Shown: positions 19,608 to 33,215 of the stretch, piece by piece
Numbering within the stretch: the stretch's first letter is position 1
Layout of the letters: every line of letters begins with the position of its first letter
Assembly: GCA_025093555.1 (NCBI GenBank)
Contig: JAIWNF010000014.1
Coordinates: 496,001-560,000, forward strand
Source: Circinella umbellata
Taxonomy: Eukaryota > Mucoromycota > Mucoromycetes > Mucorales > Lichtheimiaceae
Direction of reading: 5' to 3'
DNA: 64,000 bases
Made by a program: the position numbers and the translations under genes
Notes under the pieces: model-generated
The model's database searches: none
What the model saw: only the letters and a program-made list of their open reading frames with translations
What the model was told of the DNA's origin: nothing

Positions 19608-21141
19608 CATTTTTGTATAGTAATAGTGTTGGTGGCTTGAGAGTGAGAAACTGATTATGAGGTTTTCATCATGGCAGAAGAGACAGAAATCCTTGCCAGC
19701 TTGGACAATGCCAATGCTAAAAAGAAGATAATTATTTAGTTATTAGTCAAATATACACATTACACATTAAAAGTAATAATGTCAACACTATGTGTAGGAA
19801 GAGTTGGGGCTTTTTGTATGTATATGTCTTATTTCTACTAGTACACGTCTGCTTTAAATCAAAAGTATTGTACGTAAAGAGTGATACAATAGTGACCACC
19901 AGTTATAAAAGTAAAAATAGTAAGTAGTACCAGTATATAAATAAACTATATGCCCTTTGGAAGATGAGTTAATACCAATTTTTCTCTTCCCTGTCAATAA
20001 AAATAGCTTTTTATTTCCAAGGGAAACTTATTAGGCAGCTGAAATAACATTGTACACAAAAAGTAAATAGTAAAATAATAGGAGGCGTGGTATTTGTTTT
20101 GATATTTCCTTTTTTCACGAACATGATGATGATGGTGTCATAACTATTTTGCAGTAATACTATTTATATTTAACTGTACATGTTATATATTTATTTTTTA
20201 TACGTAGACTAATTTTTGCAAGATAGCATATTATAAAAAGGATAATTTATGTACTGTTATTACCTACTTTTTTCGATATACATCATGCCTTATTTTTTTT
20301 TCTGTTAGTCGCTCTCTATCACTCTAGTGTCTTTTTTTCAGCCATAGAATTTTTTTCGTCTTCACAGCATGTGAAAATATGAAAAATAAGAAAGGAGTCT
20401 CTTTTCTTATGTATATAAACTTATGTTATTACATTCAAGTGTCACGAGAGTACGTGGTCTGTGCCGCAGAAAGTAATCATTATCTTAGAAAAGTATAAGG
20501 CAATGGAGTATATTATATGAGGGATTAGTAGAATAAGACAAAACTCATTTTTTCCCTTTTGTACAGTAAAAGTTTCCCTGTTGTATGTTTTCTCTACTAA
20601 TAAGCTATAGCATAAAACAAAACAAAAAACAATTAATTTATTGTTTTTTATTTACATGAAAAGAGAATGATACGGTAACAGTTTCAAATAAATGAAAAAA
20701 TTGTCAGCTTGTGTATTTCTTACTACAAGGCTGGAGTTACTTTTGTTTTCTTGACGAATGTGAAACCAGATTCACGTCATATCCTCTGGACTGGATTTGC
20801 TCGGCATATTTTCACGTTGCACAACATAGTAATGTTGATCACACAGGTATCTATTCCCTAATAGAATACAAGACAAAACCACACTTAACTATATCTTTTT
20901 TTTAAAAAAAAACAGAAAAAAAAAATGTATTGTAGTATATTAAAAAAATAGTAGAATATAAAATAATAATAAAAAAGTGATCATGTATGGTAAAAGAAAA
21001 GGAATAATTATGTAATAGAAAAGCACCTATACAATTGAGAATAAGAATAATACTAGAAGCAAAAAAAAAAGAGCAAAAAAAAAAAAGGAACAAAAAAAAG
21101 CGCCGAAACAACCAAACTGAACGAGAAAGGGGATTAATAAA
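19608..21141. other. Intergenic, no gene seen
   Basis: AT-rich DNA with homopolymer runs. A 22-codon reading frame starting MAEETEILASLDNANAKKK at about 19671 is too short to judge. The last ~250 bases are the 3' flank of the antiporter gene. Confidence 0.5.
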
Positions 21142-24100
21142 CTATTCAGGTGAAATCATTGTCTTCTTATCATGTGTTGGAGCTTGTATAACAACTAAGC
21201 TTGATTGAGCATTGGAAGAAAGCAAACCAAATGATAATGGACCCAAAACTGATTTGAATTCTTTACTGTATTGTGGTTGTCCCATTCCAGGTGACTCCAA
21301 TGAAGGAGATGTTGGCCAAGGTGTTGAAGGTAGTAACTGGGGCCATGGTTTGCCATCCATCTTGTTTTCACGACCAAGAACCACCAAATCTTGCTTTCCA
21401 AAATTGTTTTCTTTGAAATACTTATTGATTGTACTAATGACATCATGTAATTGAGCACTATCTTGTTGATGTTGATTTATTGTATTATCAACTGTGACAC
21501 ATTCTACATTTGAATTTTCTTCTTTGTTGGTCAAAGTGAAGAGTGTCGTAAAAAATGTATCGTCGTCATCCATATCAGTATTGGCGACTTTAGTCCCATA
21601 CAACATATCTTGAACAGATCGAACAGAAGCATAACGCTTTTCTTGCTGTTCAGAATCATGAGTAACTTCATCGATCGTCTTTTCATTTATTTCTTTTTCT
21701 TTTTCTTGATCCTTCTTATCCTTCATAACAAATCGAAGAACAAGAGCACGTCCTTTATGATAAAGTTGAAGACGTAAAGCAAATGCGAGTGCAGCACGAT
21801 CATCGCTACCACCAATAAACGGTACAATAATGTTGGTTGTACGGGAAGGTAAAGTATGGTCTTGAATCAATCCAAACCCACGATCAATAAATAGACCCAC
21901 CACTGTATGATTGATAGCGAACGCAGCTGTTGCAAATTCTGCATCGGGAATGTGATATTGATTTTGTTGATAATGTTGATCGAACGGGTTGACATCGTCA
22001 TCCGTTGCTGCTGCTGGCGTTGAAGATACATAATGGCGATTGCTTGTAGCCCAAGGTAAAAGAATCATATCAGCATCCACTTGTTCACTATGATCAGCAA
22101 TGGTTTTGATAAATTCATTCGGACTACGGAACTCAAGTCGTGTTCGTAAAGATTCAATACCAAGAATGTTGGCAAATGCACGGATTACATTTAAAACTGG
22201 ATCATACCGTTGGGTTTCACGTTGATCACGAATCTTCATGACATCGGACGCACGTTCTGTCAGTTCTAGAAGACGCAATGCATGGAGTTCCATGACATGT
22301 GTAGTTGACCGAGTATCATCACTATCACTACCAGTTGAACCAGTTGAAGATGTGATTTCTTTTTTGGTGGTGGGTTGTTTCAAATGTTTAATTAAGCCCA
22401 TAATAGAGGGAACAGTTTCCAATCGGTTCAACATGGTCACTAACGAAAATTTGTCAACACCGATTCCGCCCTGATTCACCATATAAGATGGGTCTTTTGT
22501 AGGAACAGCCGTACTTGGATGAATACTTGGATCTGTAACACCATGTACTAATTCAGCTCGTTGTTTTTGATACCATTCAGGATAGAGTTTGATAACGACA
22601 GGCGTTGTCATAAAAGTCGTAATTAATGCCATTACCACCATAATCACGAATACTATAGTTAGATAAAAAATGTTTCATGTAACCATAAAATAAGGTTTAT
22701 TATTATTATTGTATTACATTTATCTAAGCTTGCCTTTTTTGTATAAAATTAACCTTAATCTTACCTTGGTCATTCAATACCCCAGCATCATGACCAATGT
22801 TCAATACGATAAGTTCTACCAAACTAGTTTTTTTTTATGTTTTATGTGAAAAAAAAATATAGAGTTTGATAAGAGATCTTCTTATTTGATTTTTCCCCTC
22901 CCTCCCCCAGCCTTCTCTCCTTCCCGACACTTCTTGCCTTTTTTTAACAACTTTACATAAGAAACTTTTTCTTTAAACTAACCCTTTACAATTCATTAAA
23001 AATCCAACGGTAAAAGATTCACGCATAGTCATACCACAGAATTTAGCTGCCAAAGTACATCCAGTAATTTTACCAAAACATGCCAAAAAGATGACCAAAA
23101 TGACATAACCCCAAACAGCTCCACTATTTAACAAACCAATTTGTGTTTTTAAACCAGAAAGTGTAAAATACTAACATAGCCCAAATTGTAAAAAAAAAAA
23201 AAGGTTAAGGTTAAGGTTCATGTGACACGAAAAACAACAACAACAAAAAAAATTGTGAAAAGAGAAACAAAAAAAATTTACCAGTGGAAGTAATAAAATA
23301 TTGACCAAATCTTCAGTTTTTTCAGCAACTTTGATTGCTAAATCATTTTCATGAGGAATAATTGTACCAGCCAAAAATCCACCAAAAATTGGATGAACAC
23401 CAATAATATCAGTAACGAAAGCTGATACTAATACAATAACAAATGTGACAGTCATGAGAAGAGGAGTTGGTCCGTGCTCCATTGATCCAGTTCTGACGCA
23501 TAGTATTTTATAAAGAGGTCGAATGGCAAAGATTAAAAACAAACTGAATCCTACGGCAGTCAAAAAAACGTAAAGTGCTTGTAATCCACTACTGGCATTA
23601 AGTAAGGCTACAACCAAAGCAAGTAATACCCTAAACAACAATAATAATAAAAAAAAGGGGTGGGGGCACTATATTAATTTGACACTGGATGATAGTTTTC
23701 ATGCATGTAATCAATTCCATACAGTTGGATATGCATAAAAAGATTAAACTTGCTTATTTTATATATATATATATAATAATTACTAAACTTACCAAGCAGT
23801 ACAATCATTCAATAAACCACTTGCCATGGTGATCGCACCCACTCTGGTACGTAGCAAGTTTAATTCGGCCAAAATACGTGCTAATACAGGAAATGCCTAT
23901 AATAAATCAACAAGCTTCACTTTTAGTAACTTTTTTTTTTTTTAAAAAAAAAAAGAATAGATAGATCAAGACTTACAGTGATTGCTAATGCCACACCCAA
24001 AAACAACATAAAACTTGAAAATGGTACACTAGGATCATCTTGTAGCTTGTATAAACCAACACTGACAGCAATACCCAAACCAAAAGGAAGTGCCATACCA

Positions 24101-24691
24101 GCAACTGAAATAGAAAGACTTTCACGCCAATCACGACGAATGACATTTACATTTACTTCCAATCCAACTTGAAATAAGAAGAAGATCAAACCTAAAGTTG
24201 CTGCCAAGTTAAGGAATGGTAATGATTCCTTTGGAAAGACCGTTTCAGTGAAGTTGGGAATACGACCCATCACAGATGGACCTAGAACAATACCCGCAAT
24301 AACTAATCCAATATTTTTTTTAGCGATGGCCAACAAAACATACCGTCCATTGATACACCCACGTTGCATCTTTTTTTTTTCTCTCCCGTCCATTCAAATT
24401 TATTTTACCTTCAGCAATAACTCTTGGTTGACGTATATAACCAAGTGGTATAGCTAAAACACGACAAAATACTAAAATAATGACAGTCTGTCATAATAAA
24501 TATTAGTCAAGTCATCCTCATGCAAATTTTTTATTTTTCTGCTTTGTGTTATATAATAAAATAAAACGAAGTGAATAGAAAAATCACTTTATTATTGTTA
24601 CCTGAATAATAAAAAGTACAATAGGATTTGCTGAATTAAATTCTGCTGGGTTAAGCCCGGAAAAGATACCGGCTTGTGGGGCAGCAGACAT
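21142..24691 (-). CDS. KHA1: K+/H+ antiporter, Kha1-like (CPA2 family)
   Basis: Eight exons on the minus strand: 24691-24602, 24487-24409, 24302-23977, 23896-23793, 23630-23282, 23170-22983, 22823-22765 and 22652-21142. They join in frame to 901 residues, close to yeast Kha1. The N-terminal half is a multi-span Na+/K+-H+ exchanger domain: [70 protein letters not shown] and [12 protein letters not shown], all expected for CPA2/CHX-type exchangers. The soluble C-terminal ~450 residues include a UspA-like segment ([20 protein letters not shown]). It is an endomembrane (Golgi/endosomal) K+/H+ exchanger by homology. Exon 3 begins at 24302, because the branch reading through the upstream intron would insert a spurious MDGREKKK segment. 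Exon 6 uses a GTTAGT donor. Confidence 0.9.
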
Positions 24692-27168
24692 TTTTATTTG
24701 TTTGTAAAAAAAGAAGAAGAGGTTCAATGATAAAAAAAAGAATGGTTTAACATTTGAAAATGAACTTTTATAGGGTTTTTTTTTTTGTTTGAAGGTTCAT
24801 CTTAAAACTCAGTTATGTCTTACCAATGTTCCCCCCCCTCGATATGGATTTATTATGGTGCTACGTTAAAAAAAAAGCCTGCGTGACATGTCTATCTTTA
24901 TTAATGGTCGATTAAAAAGAATAAAATAAATCAAGATTATACCTAGATTCAGAATATATAACGTTATCGACGTCAATATTTTGTTCTCGTGAACTTAATA
25001 ACTCTATAACCTTCTCATAACCACAATATTAGTTAGACTATTATTATCATTCCAAGATTTCTTGTTTCTCTATGAAAATCATCACCACCATCATCCATTC
25101 CTTTATATAAAAAAACAAAAATAAAGTTTTTTCTTGTTTCAGTGTAATTTTTTTTTTATCTCTTAGTTCCAGTATATAATATAAAACTGCATTTTATTAT
25201 ATTCTTTATAGCTCTCTCTATTTTGTATCATTCATATTAATAAATAAGTTGTAAATAGAATCTCAAAAAAATACGTTTTATAAAAAAGACAAGATTATGA
25301 AGGAATGGGAAGAATGATGTATATCTGCTTTATTGTAACTATAACGTTGCTTTTATCAAATATCTTTCTATTTTTGTTCATCTTTTTCTCGCCATATGTG
25401 TTAAGTAACTTGATCTATAGTACAATTTGCAGATAGTATACCAAAATAGTAAGAGTGTGATATACATTGCTAATTTGTTTAGGTATAAGCTGTAGTGATT
25501 TGTGCGATTTGCTCTCTCCCCTTTTTTGTTAGATTATCCTCTACGTACGTACCTAGAAAAACATAAAAAAAAAAGCTGAGAGTTTGTACTCTGCGTCATA
25601 TTTATATATAAACGTGTCAATCCATAACAACAAAATTATTTATTTATCAAATTATCCAATGATATATTTTTTTATCACTTTGATAAATATAAGTGATTCA
25701 ACAAATACGTAAATGTGTATATGTATTGAAACTTTGTTATTTTGATAAGGGAGTATTAGCACGTACAACTAATTAGATTTGGTGTATATATCTATGTTCA
25801 GAGTAACTACATACCAAGTTATTTTGTTTCTTTATCACCTTGTTTTTTTTTATATATTAGTATGATGTTCATAGATAGCGTTTAAAAACTAAACATATTC
25901 ATGATGGAATCGATCAAATTTTTCACTTACCAATGGCTACAATATATCTATGTATATACATCAATTTCAGCATACAGAATATATGGTAAAAAATAGGTAC
26001 GTACAATGTTTTTCTTTTTTCTAATCCTTCATACGACCGCTACATATTGTATACGAGAACAATTGACAGAATAAAATATTAATTTAGTTTTTTTCTCATT
26101 TTAAGCAAAAGATAATACGTAGGCAATGATTTCTTTTTACGTTAGAATGATACTAAATGATTTGTGACCAGAACACTGAATACACGGTGTATTTATTGCT
26201 CTATTTAAGAAGAAACACAAAATACACATGTATTTTGGCTGTGACCCGTGGTGACTCCGACAAAATTTTTGGCAGTGAATTTTGTGACCAAAGTGGACCT
26301 GGGATGTATATACATGCCCTTATTATCATAAAGACAATAATATACTTCTCATCACCAAATATTTTGAGATGTTTATTATGTATCAGTAATATATTTTACT
26401 TATATGTATAAGAGCTTTAAACTTAATGGATACAAGCATGAATCGTTGAAGACATTTTTTTTTATTATTCAAGCAACGAGCACTTTACTATTATAAAAAT
26501 TAAGCGTCAAAATAAGAATTATTTTCTTACTACGTATATGTTAAGATTCTATGTAAAGAGTCGAAAATCATTTTTGTTTATTATATGGTCGATAAAAAAA
26601 ATCACAGATGGTGGTGATGGTGATCGACGGCTCGTTGCCCGTGATTTAACTTACGACGTCATTACATATAAAAAGGGGTTAGATAAAATATTCCAACCAT
26701 CTCACTGAAAACAAAGTACAATATATTTTATTTTTCATCCAGGTTTCCTCTATATATTTCAAAGCGTTTGAGTCAAATACAAGAGAAACGGCAATAAAAA
26801 AAAACTAGCTGAATAATAATACGCAATATGTTACTATAATTACAACAACACCCAAATCGCGTCTCCATACCATTATTTTGGTATTTTTTTTTATTGCTAA
26901 AAGTAACACTTATTTTTGGTTATAAAAAAGAAACTTCAAAGAGATTGATATAACTTGTAAAAAGTGTAACTTCTTTGTTTATACAGTAAAATAAATGTAG
27001 GTACAAGAAATAATTGAAATAAAATTTTGACACACGTAATCTAACGTGTGTATATAGATAATAACAATAATACTAACAAAAATAATATAAAGGAGGATGC
27101 CATTGTGACTGAATCGGGTGGGTTTGAGGGGTAAATCTATTTAATTTGTTGGGGGTTTTTTTTTTTTT
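24692..27168. other. Intergenic, no gene seen
   Basis: 2.5 kb of AT-rich DNA between the antiporter start and the thioredoxin-reductase 3' end. The first ~100 bases should contain the antiporter promoter. An open stretch at 26157-26411 has no initiation context or recognisable family. I see no RNA gene. Confidence 0.5.
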
Positions 27169-28486
27169 TTACATTTTTGCTTTTGGTAAAGAAACTTCTT
27201 CTTCAGCATCAGCTTCTAATTCACTAATATATCGTTCAGCATCCAATGCTGCCATACAACCCGATCCAGCACTAGTAACTGCTTGACGATAACGTTTATC
27301 TTGAACATCACCAGCTGCAAATAAACCTGGTACATTTGTTTCTGCTGACCCAGGAATTGTCTTTATATATCCACTTTCATCAAGATCCACTTGACCTTTT
27401 ACGAGTTGTGTAGCAGGCTCATGACCAATAGCATAAAAGAGTCCATTCGCTTCGATCTTTCCTGTTTCTCCTGTCACAGTATCACGTGTAGCGACACCCG
27501 TCAAAAGATTTCCATCACCAAGAGCTTCTGTAGGAGAAGTATTGAAATGTACAGTCACCTTGGGATGTTTCAAAAGTCGTTGTGCCATGACCTTTGAAGC
27601 ACGTAAACGATCACGACGGACCAATACATGAACGTGTGATCCATCTTATATAATAAACATTATTAATATATATTATTAATCTTATCATCTACCATCCACC
27701 ATCCCCCTTTTCCTTTTAACTTACATTTTGTTAAATAGATGGATTCTTCAGCAGCAGAGTCACCACCACCTACAACCACCAATGGTTTATTACGGAAAAT
27801 AGGGACAGCGCCATCACACACTGCACATGCTGAAATACCGTTTTGCCAATATTTAGATTCACCAGGTAAATCCATACGTTTGGCCGAAGCTCCTGTAGCA
27901 ATAACGACGGCATCACCTGTATCTGTGGGTTCAGAAGAGTCTTCGGAACCTTCTCTCCATAACTTGAAAGGACGTTGTTGAAGATCAAGTTTGGTAATAG
28001 TTTCTGTTTCAATCACAGTACCACAGTTTTCAGACTGTTCTCGCATTTTATCCATAAGTTCACCTCCCATAATACCATTGGGAAAACCGGGGTAATTTTC
28101 AACATCGGTTGTAGTTGTAAGTTGTCCACCAGGTGCAAAACCATTCGCCATCATACCTTCAAACATGATGGGTTTTAATTGAGCACGAGCAAGATAAATA
28201 GCAGCTGTATGACCTATAATAATAATAATAATATATGTGACATTTGAATTAGTATATTATATATATATGTTATTTTAAAATGTCAAACTTTATTATGAAA
28301 AAAAAAAAAAAAAAAAAAAAAAGTGGTAGATATTTATATACCTGCTGGACCGGAACCAATGACTACTACTTTATGATGTTTAGGAGCCATAATAAAACTA
28401 CTTGTACTAAATGCTGAACGAGTACTTGGGTATGAAAAAGGTTGGAATAATTTTGTGGGGCGTACAGCACGAGCCAAGAATAGCAT
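27169..28486 (-). CDS. TRR1: Thioredoxin reductase (NADPH), likely dual-targeted
   Basis: Three exons on the minus strand: 28486-28342, 28213-27725 and 27644-27169, joining in frame to 369 residues. It is the low-molecular-weight type that reduces thioredoxin with NADPH and FAD. The FAD site is [14 protein letters not shown] (about residue 39), the redox motif CAVC is at residues 178-181, the NADPH site is [12 protein letters not shown], and the C-terminal FAD contact is [16 protein letters not shown]. The first Met gives a 32-residue basic, Ser/Arg-rich, acid-free leader ([18 protein letters not shown]) followed by a second in-frame Met at 28390, where the cytosolic enzyme would begin ([10 protein letters not shown]). 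Both starts are plausible. Confidence 0.93.
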
Positions 28487-29109
28487 GATGGAATTTATAT
28501 ACTTGAATAAAAAAAAAAAAATAGAACTTTCACACCTCCACCCTTTTTATACTCTTTTTAATTGTTTTGTCAGCAAAAGATTGGTGAGCTCCGATTGGAG
28601 GTTAGGGAATATTTATATACATGTCAAAAAAAAAATATATTTTTTAATTAAACTAACCTCAATTTATCATTGTTTATCAGTAATAAAAAGTTTATTTTGA
28701 ATCAGGAATATTACTTTAATATACTATTAGAAAAATGAATATTATTCTATTTACTATCAATTAAATAAATAGATATAATATGGTATTAAATTTTTCCTTA
28801 TATACTACACAAAACTATTAATGTATCTATATATATAAAATAATTTAAAAAAAAAAACTATTAAGCCCCAATGAAAGCAATAAAAATGTTATATATACGT
28901 ATAGAAGAATATAAAGTAATAATTATATATATAAAAGAAAATGAAAAAAGAATCGTTGTTGTTGCTATGTATGTGTATGTGTGTGTGTGTATCCAGGAAG
29001 TGTGGAAAAGAAGGGAGGGAGGGGAAATGAACTATGTTTGTATGTTTTTCAAAAGATATATAAAAAAAGCAAGTATACAAAGAAGAAAAAAGATACAAAG
29101 AAAATAAAT
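28487..29109. other. Intergenic between two same-strand genes
   Basis: This contains the promoter of the thioredoxin reductase and the 3' flank of the sirtuin. It is AT-rich with a short GT microsatellite near 28970-28990. I see no gene. Confidence 0.5.
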
Positions 29110-30447
29110 TCATTTTACTGCTTTCTTTGTTGATGACAACGATTGTGATGATGATGATGATGAGGATCCCTTGCTAGTAGAAAGTGCTCTTTTAAGTTTG
29201 GTAACCTTGTAACCATCTAATGTCGTTTGACCACTTGCTGCTTTTCTTTTGGTTGTAGCCGTTGTTGTTGAACTCATTTTAGCTTTTTTTAATCGTACAG
29301 TTGTTTGATTTTCCTTTTCGTCATCATCTTCTTCTTCTTCTGTTGATTTTTGTTGTTGTCGTTGAAATTCTGCTTTCCTTCGAAGCATACGTGTCCATTC
29401 TGCTGTTAACAAAGGTTTATCTGCCAATTTAGATTCTGTCATCTGTACCCATTCATCCGTGTCACCCATTATTTGATAATCAAATACATTTTCCCATTCT
29501 TTCGTGGGTGCTGTTTTGTTTACAAGGATGGCAATACCATTCTTATTTTCATGTACTGTTCGAGCCGCTAATTTAACAAATTTTTTTAAAGCAGGAATTT
29601 TTAATGATGTACCGAGAACAATTAAAAGATCAGGTCGTCGTTTAATATCACTACATTGTTGTAAACCAATCTTGTCACCATTGGGATGGTCTTCATTGTA
29701 AAGGACAATATCAGGACGCAATGTTCCGACGGCTAATTGTCGTTTACCTAATAAGGAGCGTTCTTCTCCAATAGCTTCACATTTTGGACAAATGGGTGGA
29801 TCACCTTGTCTAAACGCGTCAACGTATTCACTGGTGAATGGATAAGAGGAAGGGCATAAAGTACATTTCACAGTAGCCATCGTACCGTGAAGTTGTACAA
29901 CAGGAAGATTTAATTCTGCTTCTAAATCATCAATATTTTGTGTATAAAGTCGTAATAATCGTCCACTTTCTTGTAAATCTCGCAAGAATCTATGTGTTGC
30001 TGTAGGTTTGGCTGTACTCACAAGTGTTTTTAATTCGGCCATAAAAGTATAAAAGCATTTGGTTCGATTGGCGTCCTTGAAAAGTGTCGCGTCAAAAAGT
30101 TCCGCCCCTTTAAGTACTGTTTTAGGATGTCTTGCTTTCACCAAATTATAAAGTCCATCAGATGAACGAAAATCCTATTAATAACAAGAATGTTTTGTCA
30201 TTTTTATATAAAGTGATTAATTAAAGTGTTTTCTTTAATGATGTGAAGTCTGTCTATCTATCCCTTTTTTAGAAGTTGAAAAATTAAAAATTAATTATAA
30301 TTTACTTACAGGTATACCACCACTGCAAGAAATGCCAGCCCCAGTGACTACAAGAGCACGACGACTCTTATTCACATAAGCGGCAACTTCTACAATGCGT
30401 TGGTCAATAATTTCTGCCGGATCGGAAATTGCGATTTTTACCACCAT
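29110..30447 (-). CDS. NAD+-dependent protein deacetylase, Hst3/Hst4-type sirtuin
   Basis: Two exons on the minus strand, 30447-30310 and 30174-29110 (GTAAGT...TAG), give 400 residues. The sirtuin core is complete: GAGIS (36-40) and IPDFRSSDGLY, TQNID (124-128), catalytic His in LHGTM (142), zinc cysteines 150/153 and 175/178 (CTLC, CPKC), GTSLKIPALKKF, and ILVNKTAP. Length and arrangement resemble fungal Hst3/Hst4/NST class I sirtuins, which deacetylate histone H3 in the nucleus. The C-terminal ~90 residues are Lys/Glu/Ser-rich with basic patches (KRKAASG) and a PIP-box-like QTTLDGYK at about 362-369. The exact subgroup is an inference. Confidence 0.9.
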
Positions 30448-33215
30448 ACGAGAAAAAAAAAAAAAAAAAAAAAATACAATAAATCGCAGAACAAGAAAAA
30501 GTTCAGTTTTTCTTTAAAGAAAAAAAAAAAGAAGAAGAAAATTAAGGAGGGTTCGTATTGTGTGAACAGAAGATAAAAAAAAACGCGCCAGGCGAAAAAA
30601 GTTGGAAGAGAGAAAAAAAAAAAAAAGATATGCGACTTTCTGCTACACACTATGGAGTCTATCATTCTACTTATAAAAATTGAGGGCATGTGACTGTCTC
30701 CCCCGATTTTTTATTTTTTTATTTTGGTGCATAATTCAAAAAATATTTTCTTTTTTTTTTTTGTCTCAGTTTCATTTATCATATTTATTTTACAAACGTA
30801 AACTATTTTTGTTTTTTTGTAAAGGAATATAATCATTTTGTGAGAACATAAATAGTGTTCTATTAAGTAAGGTTTTTAAAAAAAAGTGCTGCATTTATAA
30901 ACCTGCATATTTTCTTTTTTATCATCAAAATTTGATCGAGCACATTTGTGCTACACTGGATTATATGGGTTAAGCAATTTTTTGATTACATCATCGTCGT
31001 TCTAAGCGGAACACTATCCGAAAAATCCTAATTATTATTACAGGTCGAAGGTAAGATGTTATGATATTTATTTCTTGTTCAAGAACTCAAATAGATTCAA
31101 ATAATTAAATTAAAGGACTTCTGTATTTCAGTTTAAAAAAAGCAAAACAGTATCAGATTCGACGATTATGCTACCCTAACTTTCTCCTGACGGGGATTTT
31201 TTAAGTGAATACGTACATCCACTCTTCGTTTTTGTATTTGTATTCTATCAACACGCAATGTACCTCAAGAAAGCTATCACATATATCTATAAGCCCAGGT
31301 CAGATATTTAGTTTTCTACTAAACAGAACAAAGAATGTTACCATGACAACAAATTAAGTGTTCATTCTATAAACTGAGGGGGGGGAGCTCTCATGATGAA
31401 AAACTGTATCCTATTACGTATTCTCCTTCGTTGTTGGATGGGATCAGTTTACGTAGTAAAATACTCAGACTTATATCACACTGGTATTTTTTCTCTAATC
31501 CTTACAAAATTGAGATAGTAAAAAAAAATCCCATCTACGTAATCTACAAATCATTATATATATTTGAGACACATTTAGCACATTTTCTAATGACTCGCGG
31601 CTCATACGTTTAAGAATCTTCTTGCTCCTTTTTTAATAACATTTATGTATAATGTGATATGCTAGACTCGTGAGTTCTGACAGCAAAAGTCATATAATCA
31701 ATCATTTGTATCCAATACTTTTGTTTCAAAAAAAAAATCGAACCCCATTAAAAAATGTAGGATCATGCTTACTTTTTTAACTAAATGTATAAATCCGAAT
31801 AGAAAAATAAGAGAACAAATACTACAGGAAAGCGAGGATCAATTATTAGATAAAGTACAGAGACAACTGAGTGTATGTATAATGACAATAGTTTTAATAA
31901 TTAAAGTTATTCTACGTCTACTATTTGTTTTTGTTCTGTTAAACTGTTCATAAATAATAGAATGTAAAAGACGGAGGAAAGAAACTTAATTTATTTAATA
32001 CTATATCATTTTTCTCAAATATATGTTTTCTCTTTCTTTTTATGAGTTACATATTAATTTTTAGTTTGAGCCACATTAATAAAGTATTGTATTACAACGT
32101 CAATGACAATGGTCAGAAAAAGAGAGAGGGAGAGTCAGTTAGTTAATATAAATGTTGTTGATGTACTGTGACTTTAATCAAACTTTTTTTTAAATAATAA
32201 TAAAACATAGAAACCATCTATGGGCTATTAAGGTTATTGAAAATGGCAATGAGCAATAATATAGAGAGCTCATAGGTAAAAGTGAGGAATGTGAAGTATC
32301 AATCACCAAGTTCTAGTATTATATTCATTATTCAATTGAGATAGAAAACAAAGATAAACAATGATAGTTCAGTTTGATGGCTAAATGTATGGATAAAAAT
32401 ATTAGCTATGAAGACTCTCTATAGATAATCGTAAAGAAATTACTCAAGTTCATAGAAAAGTAATTAAAGAAACAACGCTAGCAAACCCCAAGGTTTCAAT
32501 GTCAGGAATCTTTTATAAAAGAAAAACATTATTGTCGCCTCATCATTTATTTTCCTCTTTCAGAACAGACAAAAGGATATAGAAAAAGATCACCTTGGAG
32601 ACTAGTGCTCCCAAAAAACACCAATTTTTACGATCTGAGACAGTCCTACGGCAAGATGATTTGTTTAAGCATTAAGGCAGAATGATGGCTCATGCGCCGC
32701 GCCAGCTAAAGTTTAGACGAACCATGAATCAACATCGAAAACTTCGCCTATTAATACCCACTGCACTCGGTAAAAATCACGAATCCTCTTTTTTATTATA
32801 CGTTTATCTATTTCATTGTTGCTTATTAAACAAAGTATTCCACTTACAAAATAAATGTTGCCTCATACTTTTTGTATGGAAATAAATCAATACGTATGAG
32901 ACTTTACTTCTACTGTATTTCAGCCATGATTTAATTGTGATTAGTTGTATTATATATATATACTCTTGTGCTTTAACTTTTCAAAACTGACAATAATTGC
33001 TATACAAAAAAAAATTGAAAAATTTCTTTTTTCTAGAACGATCAATTATAAAATTTTAGCAGAAAAGATTTACTTCTTGATGTCAAGCTTCAGCCGTGGT
33101 GTGTGACACAAGGTTTTTCTAAGCAAAAAAAAAAATAGCTGAACATAGTGCTCCGCACTACTAAGAAGTGAAATAAAAAATAAGCTTGTTTTACCGACAT
33201 ATAAATATATTCAAT
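30448..33215. other. Intergenic, divergent promoter region, weak coding traces
   Basis: 2.8 kb between divergently transcribed sirtuin and arginyl-tRNA synthetase genes. Long A/T homopolymers lie next to the sirtuin start (30450-30620). Around 32560-32760 there are short coding-like pieces (such as MMAHAPRQLKFRRTMNQHRK) but no consistent frame or family. I see no RNA gene. Confidence 0.45.

Noticed and set aside
23923..24393. Antiporter exon 3 starting with [12 protein letters not shown]
   Set aside because: This reads through the intron. Splicing at 24302 gives the conserved [13 protein letters not shown] in phase with exon 2.
26157..26411. 84-codon frame in the antiporter-thioredoxin reductase interval
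   Set aside because: It has no conserved motif, no splice or promoter support, and sits in AT-rich DNA where such frames are expected.
30438..30689. 83-codon minus-strand frame upstream of the sirtuin
   Set aside because: It is generated by T/A homopolymer runs (long Phe tracts) and overlaps the sirtuin's own start region.
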